Shown in pieces: positions 29,196 to 36,927 of a DNA stretch of 44,381 nt. Numbering within the stretch: the stretch's first letter is position 1; the number at the start of each line of letters is the position of its first letter. The position numbers and the translations under genes are program-made. The notes under the pieces were generated by a model. It was not told the DNA's origin. It ran no database searches and was given only the letters and a program-made list of their open reading frames with translations. This DNA is from an uncultured Paracoccaceae bacterium (lineage in GTDB: Bacteria; Pseudomonadota; Alphaproteobacteria; Rhodobacterales; Rhodobacteraceae): NCBI GenBank assembly GCA_937864535.1, contig CALMJS010000013.1:1-44381 (forward strand), read 5' to 3'.

Positions 29196-30209
29196 TTAGC
29201 CCCAGCAGAGTTCAGTGCCCTTGGCGCTGTCGATCGACTCGACGCCTTCGGCCGGCTTGTCGGTGACAAGGTTCACGCCGGTATTGAAGAACGTCAGGCC
29301 TTCCGAAGCCGACGGCTTGGTGCCGTCCTTGATGTAGGCGGCAACTGCGTCCACGCCCTTGGAGGCCATCAGCAGCGGGTACTGCTGCGAGGTGGCGCCG
29401 ATCACGCCGCTGGCAACGCTGGCAACGCCCGGGCAGCCGCCGTCAACCGAAACGATCAGAACGCCTTCGGTCTTGCCTGCGTTTTGCAGAGCCTGGTAGG
29501 CGCCTTCAGCAGCCGGTTCGTTGATGGTGTAGACCACGTTGATGTCCGGGTCTTTGGCCAGCAGGTTTTCCATAGCGGTCACGCCGCCTTCGACCGAAGC
29601 GTTCGAGGTTTCGTGGCCGATCACGCGCGGGTCGGTTTCCGAACCCATGACCGACAGATCCGGCACTTCGATGCCAAAGCCGACGAGGAAGCCGGTGTCG
29701 CGCTGAACGTCAACCGAGATGTTGTCCTTGTTGATGTCGAGCATGGCGATCTTGGCGTTTGCGGCGGCATCACCCAGCTGGGCCTTGGCCCACTGGCCGA
29801 TCAGCAGACCAGCCTGGAAGTTGTCGGTCGCAAAGGTCATGTCCTGGGCTTCGGCTTCGGCCAGCGGGGTGTCCAGTGCGATGACCAGAACGCCAGCGGC
29901 GCGGGCGTCGATCAGAGCCGGAGCAACCGAGTCGTTCGAAGCGGTGATCAGGATGCCCTTGGCACCGGCGGCAACGCAGTTTTCGATCGCGCTGATCTGC
30001 GGAGCGGCGTCGCCGTCGGTCACGCCTGCAAAGGCCATCAGCTTCATGCCCATTTCAGCAGCACGGGCTTCGGCGCCTTCGCGCATTTTCACAAAGAACG
30101 GGTTGGTGTTGTTCTTGGTGATCAGGCACAGGGTGTCCTCGGCCGAAGCGGCGCCAGCCGAAACAGCAGCGATCAGAGCCAGCGCGGAGCCAGCGAGCAA
30201 TTTTTTCAT
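29196..30209 (-). CDS. frcB: Fructose ABC transporter periplasmic binding protein
   Basis: 337 residues. Sec signal peptide of about 23 residues ending GAASA, then a Peripla_BP_4 domain starting DTLCLITKNNTNPFFVKM. The CUT2 hinge stretch VIALDTPL lies near residue 109, and the protein ends in KGTELCWG, with cysteines near both ends of the mature chain. It closely resembles rhizobial FrcB, which binds fructose (also ribose and mannose). ATG 30209 has GGGAGGATACC before it; the longer frame upstream is not used. It heads the minus-strand operon and is divergent from the mutarotase and ROK genes across a 195-base control region. Confidence 0.92.
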   Translation of the reverse strand: MKKLLAGSALALIAAVSAGAASAEDTLCLITKNNTNPFFVKMREGAEARAAEMGMKLMAFAGVTDGDAAPQISAIENCVAAGAKGILITASNDSVAPALIDARAAGVLVIALDTPLAEAEAQDMTFATDNFQAGLLIGQWAKAQLGDAAANAKIAMLDINKDNISVDVQRDTGFLVGFGIEVPDLSVMGSETDPRVIGHETSNASVEGGVTAMENLLAKDPDINVVYTINEPAAEGAYQALQNAGKTEGVLIVSVDGGCPGVASVASGVIGATSQQYPLLMASKGVDAVAAYIKDGTKPSASEGLTFFNTGVNLVTDKPAEGVESIDSAKGTELCWG

Positions 30210-30314
30210 GGTATCCTCCCAAGTATGAAACTGGGAACCCTCCGGCCCCAGCTCCCCCAGCGCATCCTCAGCCTGGGGAATGACCATAGACAACTCGATT
30301 CGACAGCGTTCGTC

Positions 30315-30339
30315 AATAAATAAATCAGTCTTATTTATT
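30315..30339. promoter_or_regulatory. AT-rich ROK-type operator between frcB and the mutarotase gene
   Basis: AATAAATAA (30315-30323) and TTATTTATT (30331-30339) form a perfect 9-bp inverted repeat with a 7-base spacer. With one bulge the symmetry extends outward to GTCAA/TTGAC (30312-30345). The size and AT-richness resemble known ROK-repressor sites (NagC, Mlc, XylR). It overlaps TTGACG (minus strand, 30311-30316), a good -35 for frcB, and TTGACA (plus strand, 30341-30346), a possible -35 for the divergent genes. It is the likely site of the ROK regulator encoded at 30865. Confidence 0.7.
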
Positions 30340-30390
30340 ATTGACAGTCGCCCATTCTCTCGGCAGGTTTCCCGGACGGGAGGACTACCA

Positions 30391-30411
30391 ATGGAACTAT
30401 CATCATGTTGA
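30391..30411 (+). other. Six-codon mini-ORF with strong ribosome-binding site overlapping the mutarotase start
   Basis: A perfect GGGAGG (30378-30383) lies 7 bases before an ATG at 30391 that encodes only MELSSC and stops at 30409-30411. That stop is 4 bases inside the mutarotase gene, which starts in another frame at 30405 and is 21 bases from the ribosome-binding site. Translation of the mutarotase may depend on re-initiation after this mini-ORF. Confidence 0.5.
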
Positions 30412-30845
30412 TCGGCATATCGCCAATCTTGGGGCCTGAGATGCTTTTTGCGCTACGGTCGATGGGGCATGGTGACGAAATCGCCTTGGTCGACGGCAAC
30501 TATCCGGCGCAGGATCATGCACGGCGACTGGTGCGCGCCGATGGTGTGCCGCTGTTGCCGCTGCTCGGTGCGATTCTAGAGATCATGCCGATTGATCGCA
30601 ATGTACCGGATGCGATTTTCCGTTCGGCGCTGAACAATGATCCGGCCCAGTTCGACCGGATACACCACGATATCGACACCCTGTGCCATGCCATGGTGCC
30701 AGACGTGGCGGTTCGCGCGCTGACTGGCGCGGATTTGTATCCAAGGATCAAAAACGCACACACGATAGTTGCGACCAGCGAGCCTTGCTTATATGCGAAC
30801 GTTATATTGCGAAAAGGGGTCATCACGCCTGTAGTGGCGGCATGA
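30405..30845 (+). CDS. RbsD/FucU-family sugar pyranase/mutarotase
   Basis: 146 residues. The N-terminus MLIGISPILGPEMLFAL and the MGHGDEIALVDGNYPAQ motif (catalytic-site His) match the RbsD/FucU fold, as does the C-terminal region with TSEPCLYANVILRKGV. These enzymes interconvert anomers or ring forms of sugars, for example beta-pyranose to furanose ribose, or alpha and beta fucose. Next to frcBCAK it probably prepares imported ketose or pentose for the kinase; the substrate is inferred. Start ATG 30405 is fixed by the family N-terminus, although the good ribosome-binding site belongs to an overlapping mini-ORF. The ROK gene follows 19 bases later. Confidence 0.88.
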   Translation: MLIGISPILGPEMLFALRSMGHGDEIALVDGNYPAQDHARRLVRADGVPLLPLLGAILEIMPIDRNVPDAIFRSALNNDPAQFDRIHHDIDTLCHAMVPDVAVRALTGADLYPRIKNAHTIVATSEPCLYANVILRKGVITPVVAA

Positions 30846-30864
30846 CCCGTCATGGGTGGGCGAG

Positions 30865-32082
30865 ATGGAGTTGAATACAGTCGAAAGCCGGAGCACTGAT
30901 CCCCAGATATATCGGGGCACCAATCAGTCGGGCCTGCGCGACTATAACGAACGTCTTGTCCTCTCGATGATCCAGCGGGGCGGGGCCCTGCCGGGGGTGG
31001 ATATTGCCCGCCGTGCCGGGCTGTCGTCGCAGACCGTTTCGGTGATTTTGCGCAGCCTCGAGGCCGATGGCCTGCTGTCGCGCGGTGATCCGCAGCGCGG
31101 CAAGGTGGGGAAGCCGTCGATTCCGATGGGTTTGAACCCCGACGGGGCGTTTTCAGTCGGGGTCAAGATCGGCCGCCGCAGTGCCGACCTCGTGCTGACC
31201 GATTTTGTCGGCACGACGCGGATGCAGTTGCAGACTACCTATCGCTATCCGATGCCGACCGCGATTTTGGGGTTCATCAAGGCCGGGCTGACCACGTTTC
31301 GCGAACATCTCGGCGACACCTTGTCGGCGCGGATTGCCGGGATCGGGATTGCCAAACCGCATGAAATCTGGAGCTGGCACGATACCATTGGTGCGCCGGA
31401 GGCGGATATTGCCGAATGGAAGGATCTGGACTTTGAATCGGAAATCGCCCGGTTCAGCAATTTGCCGGTGTTTGTGGAAAACGACGCTACGGCGGCCTGC
31501 CGCGCAGAACATGTATACGGACGCGGGCGGGAACTAACGGATTTCGCCTATTTCTTTATAGGCTCGTTCATCGGCGGCGGGGTGGTTCTGAACCATTCGG
31601 TGTTCGAAGGGGCGCAGGGCAACGCTGGCGCCTTTGGCAGTTTGCCTGCCCGCATGTCCGATGGCACCGACCATCAGTTGATCGACGCCGCCTCGCTCTA
31701 TCTGCTCGAGGCCGATCTGGCACGCAGCGGTTTTGATCCGGCGCGGATCTGGGCGCAGCCGCAGGACTGGTCGGACTTTCCGGATATCTTGACGGCATGG
31801 ATCGACAATGCCGCCCGTCATCTGGCCCGTGCTGCCCTGACCGTTTGCGCAGTGATCGATTTTCAGGTCGTGTTGATTGACGGCGCGTTTCCTCCAGAGG
31901 TCCGCGAGAGGCTGGTTCTGCGCGTCCAAGAGGAAATGGAAGGGCTCGATCTGCGTGGCCTCATCCGTCCTCGTGTCGAGGCTGGCAGCGTCGGGCGCAA
32001 TGCGCGGGCGCTGGGGGGCGCGTCGGCACCGATCTTTTCGCAGTTTTTGCTGAATACGCACGGCGGGCTGGCGCAGAGCTAG
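30865..32082 (+). CDS. frcR: ROK-family transcriptional repressor of the fructose operon
   Basis: 405 residues. An N-terminal winged helix-turn-helix at about 25-80 (VDIARRAGLSSQTVSVILRSLEADGLL) precedes a ROK sugar-binding domain (about 95-400). The usual ROK zinc motif CxCGxxGCxE is absent; the equivalent region reads QGNAGAFGSLP. The N-terminal phosphate motif is also degenerate (GVKIGRRSADL). It should therefore be a sensor without glucokinase activity. It is divergent from frcB, near an AT-rich palindrome of the right type, and by analogy with rhizobial frc loci it is taken as the frc repressor. A GTG start 9 bases upstream is possible. Confidence 0.85.
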   Translation: MELNTVESRSTDPQIYRGTNQSGLRDYNERLVLSMIQRGGALPGVDIARRAGLSSQTVSVILRSLEADGLLSRGDPQRGKVGKPSIPMGLNPDGAFSVGVKIGRRSADLVLTDFVGTTRMQLQTTYRYPMPTAILGFIKAGLTTFREHLGDTLSARIAGIGIAKPHEIWSWHDTIGAPEADIAEWKDLDFESEIARFSNLPVFVENDATAACRAEHVYGRGRELTDFAYFFIGSFIGGGVVLNHSVFEGAQGNAGAFGSLPARMSDGTDHQLIDAASLYLLEADLARSGFDPARIWAQPQDWSDFPDILTAWIDNAARHLARAALTVCAVIDFQVVLIDGAFPPEVRERLVLRVQEEMEGLDLRGLIRPRVEAGSVGRNARALGGASAPIFSQFLLNTHGGLAQS

Positions 32083-32159
32083 GAAAATCGGCCCTTTGGG
32101 TTGAAACCGGTCGGTGAATGGCTCAGGTCTGTCGGTACCGCCACGACCGGGACAGGAAA

Positions 32160-32987
32160 ATGCGACTTTGGCAGACCCTTCGACAATTCTATCGCGTTGT
32201 TGCGGCGACCGATATTGACCTGATCTCTGCGGGGGTGGCGTTCTATGCGATGTTTTCGGTGTTTCCGGCCATCGCAGCCTTGGTTGCGATATTTGGTCTG
32301 GTCGCCGATCCGGTGGTCATTCGCGATCAGTTAGAGTTGCTGCATGATGTCATCCCGCTCGATGCCTTTGAGTTGATTGCGGCGCAGGTAGATGGCCTGT
32401 TGACGGCGGGCAGCGGGACCTTGGGCTGGGCCACAACGGTGTCCATGGCCATTGCGCTGTGGTCGTCGCGGGCAGGGGTCGGCGCAATCATTCGCGGCCT
32501 CAATCAGAACAACGGCACGCCGGCCCGACACGGCGTGATTCATTTCGTCGCTGTCATCGTGTTGACGCTGTCCTTGATTGCGGTGGCGCTGGTTTCCCTC
32601 GCGATGGTGGTGGTGGCGCCGATCGTCGTCGCCTTTGTGCCGATTGCCCGCGAATGGGGCGGCACAATCGAGGTCATCCGCTGGGGCGTCGCGCTATTCG
32701 TGCTCTTGGCGGCCTTGGGGATTTTGTACCGTTACGGCCCGAATGTCCCACGGGTGCGGCGTGTGTCGATCCTGTCGCCGGGGGCTGTGCTGGCGGTGGT
32801 TCTGTGGCTCGGCGCCTCGTGGGGGTTCTCTTATTACCTCACAAATTTTGGCAATTATAACCGTATCTACGGATCGCTCGGCGCGATCATGGCGCTGCTG
32901 ATGTGGCTCTATATTACGTCATTTCTGGTGCTCTTGGGCGCGGCGTGGAACCTGGCTGTACAGCGTCTTTCGGACGGGGCAGACTGA
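32160..32987 (+). CDS. YihY/BrkB-family inner-membrane protein
   Basis: 275 residues with about six hydrophobic segments. The conserved N-terminal helix 'DIDLISAGVAFYAMFSVFPA' (about 18-37) and the later region GFSYYLTNFGNYNRIYGSLGAIMALLMWLYI are hallmarks of the YihY (formerly 'virulence factor BrkB' or 'ribonuclease BN') family. Members are inner-membrane proteins; some have been linked to movement of lipids toward the outer membrane, and the activity is not settled. ATG 32160 is preceded by AGGAAA; an ATG 14 codons earlier is less likely. It sits alone between the ROK gene and clpP with no operon partner. Confidence 0.88.
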   Translation: MRLWQTLRQFYRVVAATDIDLISAGVAFYAMFSVFPAIAALVAIFGLVADPVVIRDQLELLHDVIPLDAFELIAAQVDGLLTAGSGTLGWATTVSMAIALWSSRAGVGAIIRGLNQNNGTPARHGVIHFVAVIVLTLSLIAVALVSLAMVVVAPIVVAFVPIAREWGGTIEVIRWGVALFVLLAALGILYRYGPNVPRVRRVSILSPGAVLAVVLWLGASWGFSYYLTNFGNYNRIYGSLGAIMALLMWLYITSFLVLLGAAWNLAVQRLSDGAD

Positions 32988-33004
32988 CAAAGAGCGTTGG
33001 CGGG

Positions 33005-33030
33005 CTTGAAGGTGGCGCAACCCACCACTA
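33005..33030 (+). promoter_or_regulatory. Possible heat-shock (RpoH) promoter of clpP
   Basis: CTTGAA (33005-33010) is a consensus -35 for sigma-32-type factors. After 14 bases comes CCACTA (33025-33030), a partial match to the CCNNAT-like -10 used by alphaproteobacterial RpoH. It lies about 60 bases upstream of the clpP start. The match is incomplete, and GGTGG/CCACC symmetry in the spacer (33011-33026) may be incidental. Confidence 0.3.
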
Positions 33031-33088
33031 AGACTCTGTTAGCTATCAGCGTTTAATGACGTAAGTGTCCATACTACGAGGCAGAGAG

Positions 33089-33709
33089 ATGAGAGACCCG
33101 ATCGAGACCTACAATAACCTCGTCCCCATGGTGGTTGAGCAAACCGCCCGCGGTGAACGGGCCTATGACATCTTCTCGCGCTTGCTCAAAGAGCGGATCA
33201 TTTTCGTCAACGGCCCGATTCATGACGGCATGACGCAGCTGATCGTGGCGCAGTTGCTGTTCCTGGAATCGGAAAACCCGAAAAAAGAAATCAGCATGTA
33301 CATCAACAGCCCCGGCGGCGTTGTGACCGCTGGTCTGTCGGTCTACGACACCATGCAGTACATCCGACCCAAGGTTTCGACCCTGGTTGTCGGTCAGGCT
33401 GCGTCGATGGGGTCGGTCCTGTCGATGGCGGGCGAAAAGGGCATGCGCTTTGCGTTGCCGAACGCCCGCATCATGGTGCACCAGCCCTCGGGCGGGTATC
33501 AGGGGCAGGCAACGGATATCATGATCCACGCCCGCGAAACCCAGAAAATCCGCGAACAGCTGTACAAACTCTACACCAAGCACACCGGCCAGAGCTACGA
33601 AGAGGTCGAGCGTGCGCTGGAGCGCGACAACTTTATGTCCCCCGAAGAGGCCAAGGCCTGGGGTCACATTGACGAGATTCTCGAAAACCGCCCGGCGGTT
33701 ACCGAGTAA
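33089..33709 (+). CDS. clpP: ATP-dependent Clp protease proteolytic subunit
   Basis: 206 residues with the complete catalytic triad: Ser106 in GQAASMGS, His131 in MVHQPSGG and Asp180 in ERDNFMS. The NSPGG strand (73-77) and the handle region are intact. It forms the tetradecameric serine protease chamber of ClpXP. ATG 33089 follows GAGG with 7 bases spacing; a GTG 24 bases upstream is open in frame but unneeded. clpX follows after 110 bases, the usual clpP-clpX order. Confidence 0.97.
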   Translation: MRDPIETYNNLVPMVVEQTARGERAYDIFSRLLKERIIFVNGPIHDGMTQLIVAQLLFLESENPKKEISMYINSPGGVVTAGLSVYDTMQYIRPKVSTLVVGQAASMGSVLSMAGEKGMRFALPNARIMVHQPSGGYQGQATDIMIHARETQKIREQLYKLYTKHTGQSYEEVERALERDNFMSPEEAKAWGHIDEILENRPAVTE

Positions 33710-33819
33710 ACTGACCGAGAAGAAAGACGTTTTTGGCGTTGTGGTGGGCGCGGGGCTGGCCTAGTCTTGACAGACGGGCAGCACCGTGAACCACCAGGAC
33801 AGACGCCCAGGGGACCAGT

Positions 33820-35085
33820 ATGGCGAATACGACAGGCAGCGACAGCAAAAATACCCTCTACTGCAGCTTTTGCGGAAAGAGCCAGCATGAGGTGCGAAAG
33901 CTGATCGCAGGGCCGACCGTGTTCATCTGTGATGAATGCGTCGAACTGTGTATGGATATTATCCGCGAGGAAACCAAATCCTCCGGCCTTAAATCGACCG
34001 AAGGCGTCCCGACGCCGCGCGACATTTGTGCGGTTCTTGACGATTATGTGATCGGTCAGGAGCATGCCAAACGCGTGCTCTCGGTCGCGGTCCACAACCA
34101 TTACAAACGCCTGCACCATTCGGGTAAGGGCGAAATCGAACTGGCGAAATCCAACATCCTGCTGATCGGGCCGACCGGCTGCGGTAAAACGCTGCTGGCG
34201 CAGACCCTTGCCCGGATTTTGGACGTACCGTTCACCATGGCCGATGCCACCACCCTGACCGAGGCCGGCTACGTGGGCGAGGACGTTGAGAACATCATCC
34301 TCAAACTGTTGCAGGCCAGCGAATACAACGTCGAGCGGGCGCAGCGCGGGATCGTCTACATCGACGAGGTCGATAAGATCACCCGCAAATCCGACAACCC
34401 GTCGATCACCCGTGACGTCTCGGGCGAGGGTGTGCAGCAGGCCCTGCTCAAGATCATGGAGGGCACGGTTGCCAGCGTCCCGCCGCAAGGTGGTCGTAAA
34501 CACCCGCAGCAGGAATTCCTGCAGGTCGACACCACGAACATTCTGTTCATCTGTGGCGGCGCCTTTGCCGGACTGGACAAGATCATCGCCCAGCGGAACA
34601 AAGGCACGGCGATGGGCTTTGGTGCGGATGTGCGCCCCAATGACGATCGTGGCGTGGGCGAGCTGTTCCGCGAGCTGGAGCCCGAGGATCTGCTCAAGTT
34701 CGGCCTGATTCCGGAATTTGTCGGTCGTCTGCCGGTCTTGGCGACGCTCACCGATCTGGACGAGGCTGCCTTGGTCACAATCCTGACGGAACCCAAGAAT
34801 GCCTTGGTCAAGCAGTATCAAAAGCTGTTTGATATCGAGGGCGTGCAGCTGACCTTTACCGATGATGCGCTGGTCGCGATTGCCAAACGGGCAATCGATC
34901 GAAAGACCGGCGCGCGCGGTCTGCGCTCGATCATGGAGGATATCCTGCTGGATACCATGTTCGAACTGCCGGGCATGGACAATGTCACAGAGGTTGTCGT
35001 GAACGAAGAGGCCGTCGGGTCGCAGGGCAAACCGCTGATGATTTACGCCGATGCACCGAAGGCCGGCAAAGCCTCGGCCAGCTAA
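33820..35085 (+). CDS. clpX: ATP-dependent Clp protease ATP-binding subunit ClpX
   Basis: 421 residues. The N-terminal zinc-binding domain has Cys15, Cys18, Cys37 and Cys40 (CSFC...CDEC). The AAA+ module has Walker A GPTGCGKT (117-124), pore loop GYVG (150-153), Walker B in VYIDEVDK, a second pore loop with GGRKHP, and a C-terminal sensor-2 region with TGARGLRSI. It unfolds and feeds substrates to ClpP. It has its own gap of 110 bases after clpP, so a separate promoter is possible, and ends in a strong terminator. Confidence 0.97.
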   Translation: MANTTGSDSKNTLYCSFCGKSQHEVRKLIAGPTVFICDECVELCMDIIREETKSSGLKSTEGVPTPRDICAVLDDYVIGQEHAKRVLSVAVHNHYKRLHHSGKGEIELAKSNILLIGPTGCGKTLLAQTLARILDVPFTMADATTLTEAGYVGEDVENIILKLLQASEYNVERAQRGIVYIDEVDKITRKSDNPSITRDVSGEGVQQALLKIMEGTVASVPPQGGRKHPQQEFLQVDTTNILFICGGAFAGLDKIIAQRNKGTAMGFGADVRPNDDRGVGELFRELEPEDLLKFGLIPEFVGRLPVLATLTDLDEAALVTILTEPKNALVKQYQKLFDIEGVQLTFTDDALVAIAKRAIDRKTGARGLRSIMEDILLDTMFELPGMDNVTEVVVNEEAVGSQGKPLMIYADAPKAGKASAS

Positions 35086-35101
35086 GGCGACGCAGAGACG
35101 G

Positions 35102-35137
35102 AAAACGGGCTGCCATTGGCGGCCCGTTTTGCTTTTT
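35102..35137 (+). terminator. Intrinsic terminator after clpX
   Basis: AAAACGGGC (35102-35110) pairs with GCCCGTTTT (35122-35130). The inner bases continue the stem as GCC/GGC around ATT with one T-G wobble, giving about 13 pairs, then GC and TTTTT (35133-35137). It starts 16 bases after the clpX stop and is a canonical Rho-independent terminator, probably working in both directions because of its A/T ends. Confidence 0.92.
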
Positions 35138-35194
35138 GGGCTGGCGAGGCGACAAATTTCCCATTAACCGCGCGGTAATACAGCAAGAGGTATC

Positions 35195-35551
35195 ATGATG
35201 AAACGTGTCTTTACCGGCAGCCCGTTCGAAGAGAAAATCGGCTATTGCCGCGCCGTTGTCGCCGGCGGGTTTGTCCATGTCGCGGGCACCGTGGGGCAGG
35301 GCGACGGCGTCGTCGAACAATGCAAGGCCGCGCTGACGACGATCTCTAACGCGCTCAAGGAAGCGGGCAGCGACCTGTCGCAGACCGTGCGTGTGACCTA
35401 TTATCTGCCTGACGCGGCCGAGTTCGAACCTTGCTGGCCGTTGCTGCGCGAGGCCTTTGGCGCGAACCCGCCCGCCGCCACGATGATCGAGGCGAATCTG
35501 ATCGATCCCAAGTATCGGATCGAGATCGAAGTCACTGCGCTGGCAGGCTAA
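35195..35551 (+). CDS. Rid (YjgF/YER057c/UK114) family protein, not canonical RidA
   Basis: 118 residues, compact Rid fold. The region VHVAGTVG, the helix [20 protein letters not shown] and the end [24 protein letters not shown] align with RidA. In RidA this last block begins PARSCVEV, with the arginine (Arg105 of E. coli) that is essential for 2-aminoacrylate/imine hydrolysis; here that position is alanine. The protein should therefore lack RidA deaminase activity and belongs to one of the less-studied Rid subgroups. Two adjacent ATGs (35195 and 35198) follow AGAGG. It stands alone between the clpX terminator and NDUFA12. Confidence 0.88.
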   Translation: MMKRVFTGSPFEEKIGYCRAVVAGGFVHVAGTVGQGDGVVEQCKAALTTISNALKEAGSDLSQTVRVTYYLPDAAEFEPCWPLLREAFGANPPAATMIEANLIDPKYRIEIEVTALAG

Positions 35552-35633
35552 AATCCCCGCACCACGGCAACGGGCACTGGACCTTTGGTGCCCTTTGCGA
35601 CATAAGGCAAAAGACGAATTCAAGGAGCGGTCC

Positions 35634-36017
35634 ATGGGCCTCGTGAACACGATTTTCCGCGCACTGACTTGGTGGGATAGCCAAACCATTGGAACTCAAC
35701 TGTTTACTTGGCGCAAGGGCGTCAAGGTCGGACAGGATGCGCAGGGCAACGTCTTTTACCGCGACAAAGACGATTCCCGTCGTTGGGTGATCTACAACGG
35801 CGAAATCGAAGGCAGCCGGATCAGCCCGGAATGGCACGGCTGGCTGCATTGGACGTGGGACAAAACGCCCGAGATGGAACCGCTGACCCATAAAGTATGG
35901 GAAAAGCCGCATCAGGAAAACCTCTCCGGCACCGTCAAGGCCTATGCGCCTGCCGGGTCTATTGCCCGTGCCAAGCCTGCCGAGCGTTCTGATTACGAGG
36001 CATGGCAGCCTGAATAA
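35634..36017 (+). CDS. NADH:ubiquinone oxidoreductase subunit NDUFA12 (B17.2) family
   Basis: 127 residues. The core [36 protein letters not shown] is the diagnostic NDUFA12/B17.2 stretch (about residues 36-75). It is an accessory subunit of respiratory complex I found in mitochondria and alphaproteobacteria, sitting near the junction of the peripheral and membrane arms. ATG 35634 has AAGGAG 6 bases upstream; the longer open frame is rejected. mlaD follows after 11 bases, a conserved pairing in this group of bacteria. Confidence 0.95.
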   Translation: MGLVNTIFRALTWWDSQTIGTQLFTWRKGVKVGQDAQGNVFYRDKDDSRRWVIYNGEIEGSRISPEWHGWLHWTWDKTPEMEPLTHKVWEKPHQENLSGTVKAYAPAGSIARAKPAERSDYEAWQPE

Positions 36018-36028
36018 GGGCCAGTGAC

Positions 36029-36484
36029 ATGAGCCAGCACAACGCAGAAACCATTGTCGGGGGCGTCGTCCTTGTGGCGGCAGTTGGCTTTATCGCCTAC
36101 GCCTCGCAGTTCGCTGGCCTGTCGATGTCTGACGGTGGGTATGATCTGAACGCCAGCTTCCGGTCGGTAGAGGGCGTGAGCGTCGGCACGGATGTGCGGA
36201 TGGTCGGGGTCAAGATCGGCTCTGTCAGCGATCTGGCGCTGGACACCGAGCTGTTCCGCGCTCAGGCCGTCCTGTCAATCGAGGATGGCATCGGTGTTCC
36301 GAACGATTCCACCGCGATCATCTCGTCAGAGGGTCTGCTCGGCGGCAATTTCGTCGAAATCCTGCCGGGCGCGTCCATGGACAACTTCCAGCCGGGCGAG
36401 GAAATCATCGACACACAGGGCGCGGTGAGCCTGATGTCACTGCTGCTCAAGTTCGTATCGGGCGGGTCCGGGGGAACGGAATGA
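36029..36484 (+). CDS. mlaD: Outer-membrane lipid asymmetry protein MlaD (MCE domain)
   Basis: 151 residues. One N-terminal membrane anchor (about 9-28, VGGVVLVAAVGFIAYA) is followed by a single MCE domain (about 37-115) with the VEGVSVGTDVRMVGVKIG signature, and a short tail. MlaD forms a periplasmic hexamer attached to the MlaFE ABC transporter that moves phospholipid between membranes. The other mla genes are not here. It shares an ATGA overlap with the DUF2155 gene, so the two are translationally coupled. Confidence 0.94.
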   Translation: MSQHNAETIVGGVVLVAAVGFIAYASQFAGLSMSDGGYDLNASFRSVEGVSVGTDVRMVGVKIGSVSDLALDTELFRAQAVLSIEDGIGVPNDSTAIISSEGLLGGNFVEILPGASMDNFQPGEEIIDTQGAVSLMSLLLKFVSGGSGGTE

Positions 36485-36927
36485 TCCGTTTAGGGGGCGT
36501 TGCGGCTCTTGTCTCGGTGCTGGCGACAGTTGCGTTTGCCCAGACCGATACGATTACGGTTGAACCCCTAGCCCCTGTCGAAACCCCGACAGAGCCTGTG
36601 ACGACCGAGATCATCACCCGCATAGAGGGCGTTGCCTCTGCCGCGCAGGGTACTGTTCGCGTTCTGGATAAAATCACCGGCGCGGTCACCGATCTGACGC
36701 TGACCCCCGGTGAAACCCAGACCGTTGGCCATTTGCATGTGACGCTGGGCGACTGCCGTTATCCCATCGATAACCCGGCAGGGGATGCCTTTATCGAAAT
36801 GACGATTCGGTATCAGGAGGACGATGCGCCGGTATTTTCCGGCTGGATGATCGCCTCTGCCCCCGCGCTGAATGCAATGGATCATCCGCGCTATGATGTC
36901 TGGGCGCTGGCCTGTATCACGCAATAG
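36481..36927 (+). CDS. DUF2155 periplasmic protein
   Basis: 148 residues. Signal peptide of about 20 residues (hydrophobic VAALVSVLATVAFA, then QTD), a short Pro/Thr-rich linker (about 28-45), and a DUF2155 domain (about 50-147) with VRVLDKITGAV, LHVTLGDCRYP and the C-terminal HPRYDVWALACI. Two cysteines (GDC near residue 97 and AC near 145) may form a disulfide. Function is unknown; it is conserved next to mlaD and aat in alphaproteobacteria, suggesting an envelope role. Its start overlaps the mlaD stop (ATGA), and its last 37 bases overlap the end of aat on the other strand. Confidence 0.93.
   Translation: MIRLGGVAALVSVLATVAFAQTDTITVEPLAPVETPTEPVTTEIITRIEGVASAAQGTVRVLDKITGAVTDLTLTPGETQTVGHLHVTLGDCRYPIDNPAGDAFIEMTIRYQEDDAPVFSGWMIASAPALNAMDHPRYDVWALACITQ

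Noticed and set aside
33710-33819. TTGACA-like box as a clpX promoter
   Set aside because: CTTGACA occurs near 33767, but no acceptable -10 lies 16-18 bases downstream, so it is not annotated.
33664-34821. 385-codon open frame on the minus strand
   Set aside because: It is antisense to clpX, whose zinc finger and AAA+ motifs are complete. No independent support.
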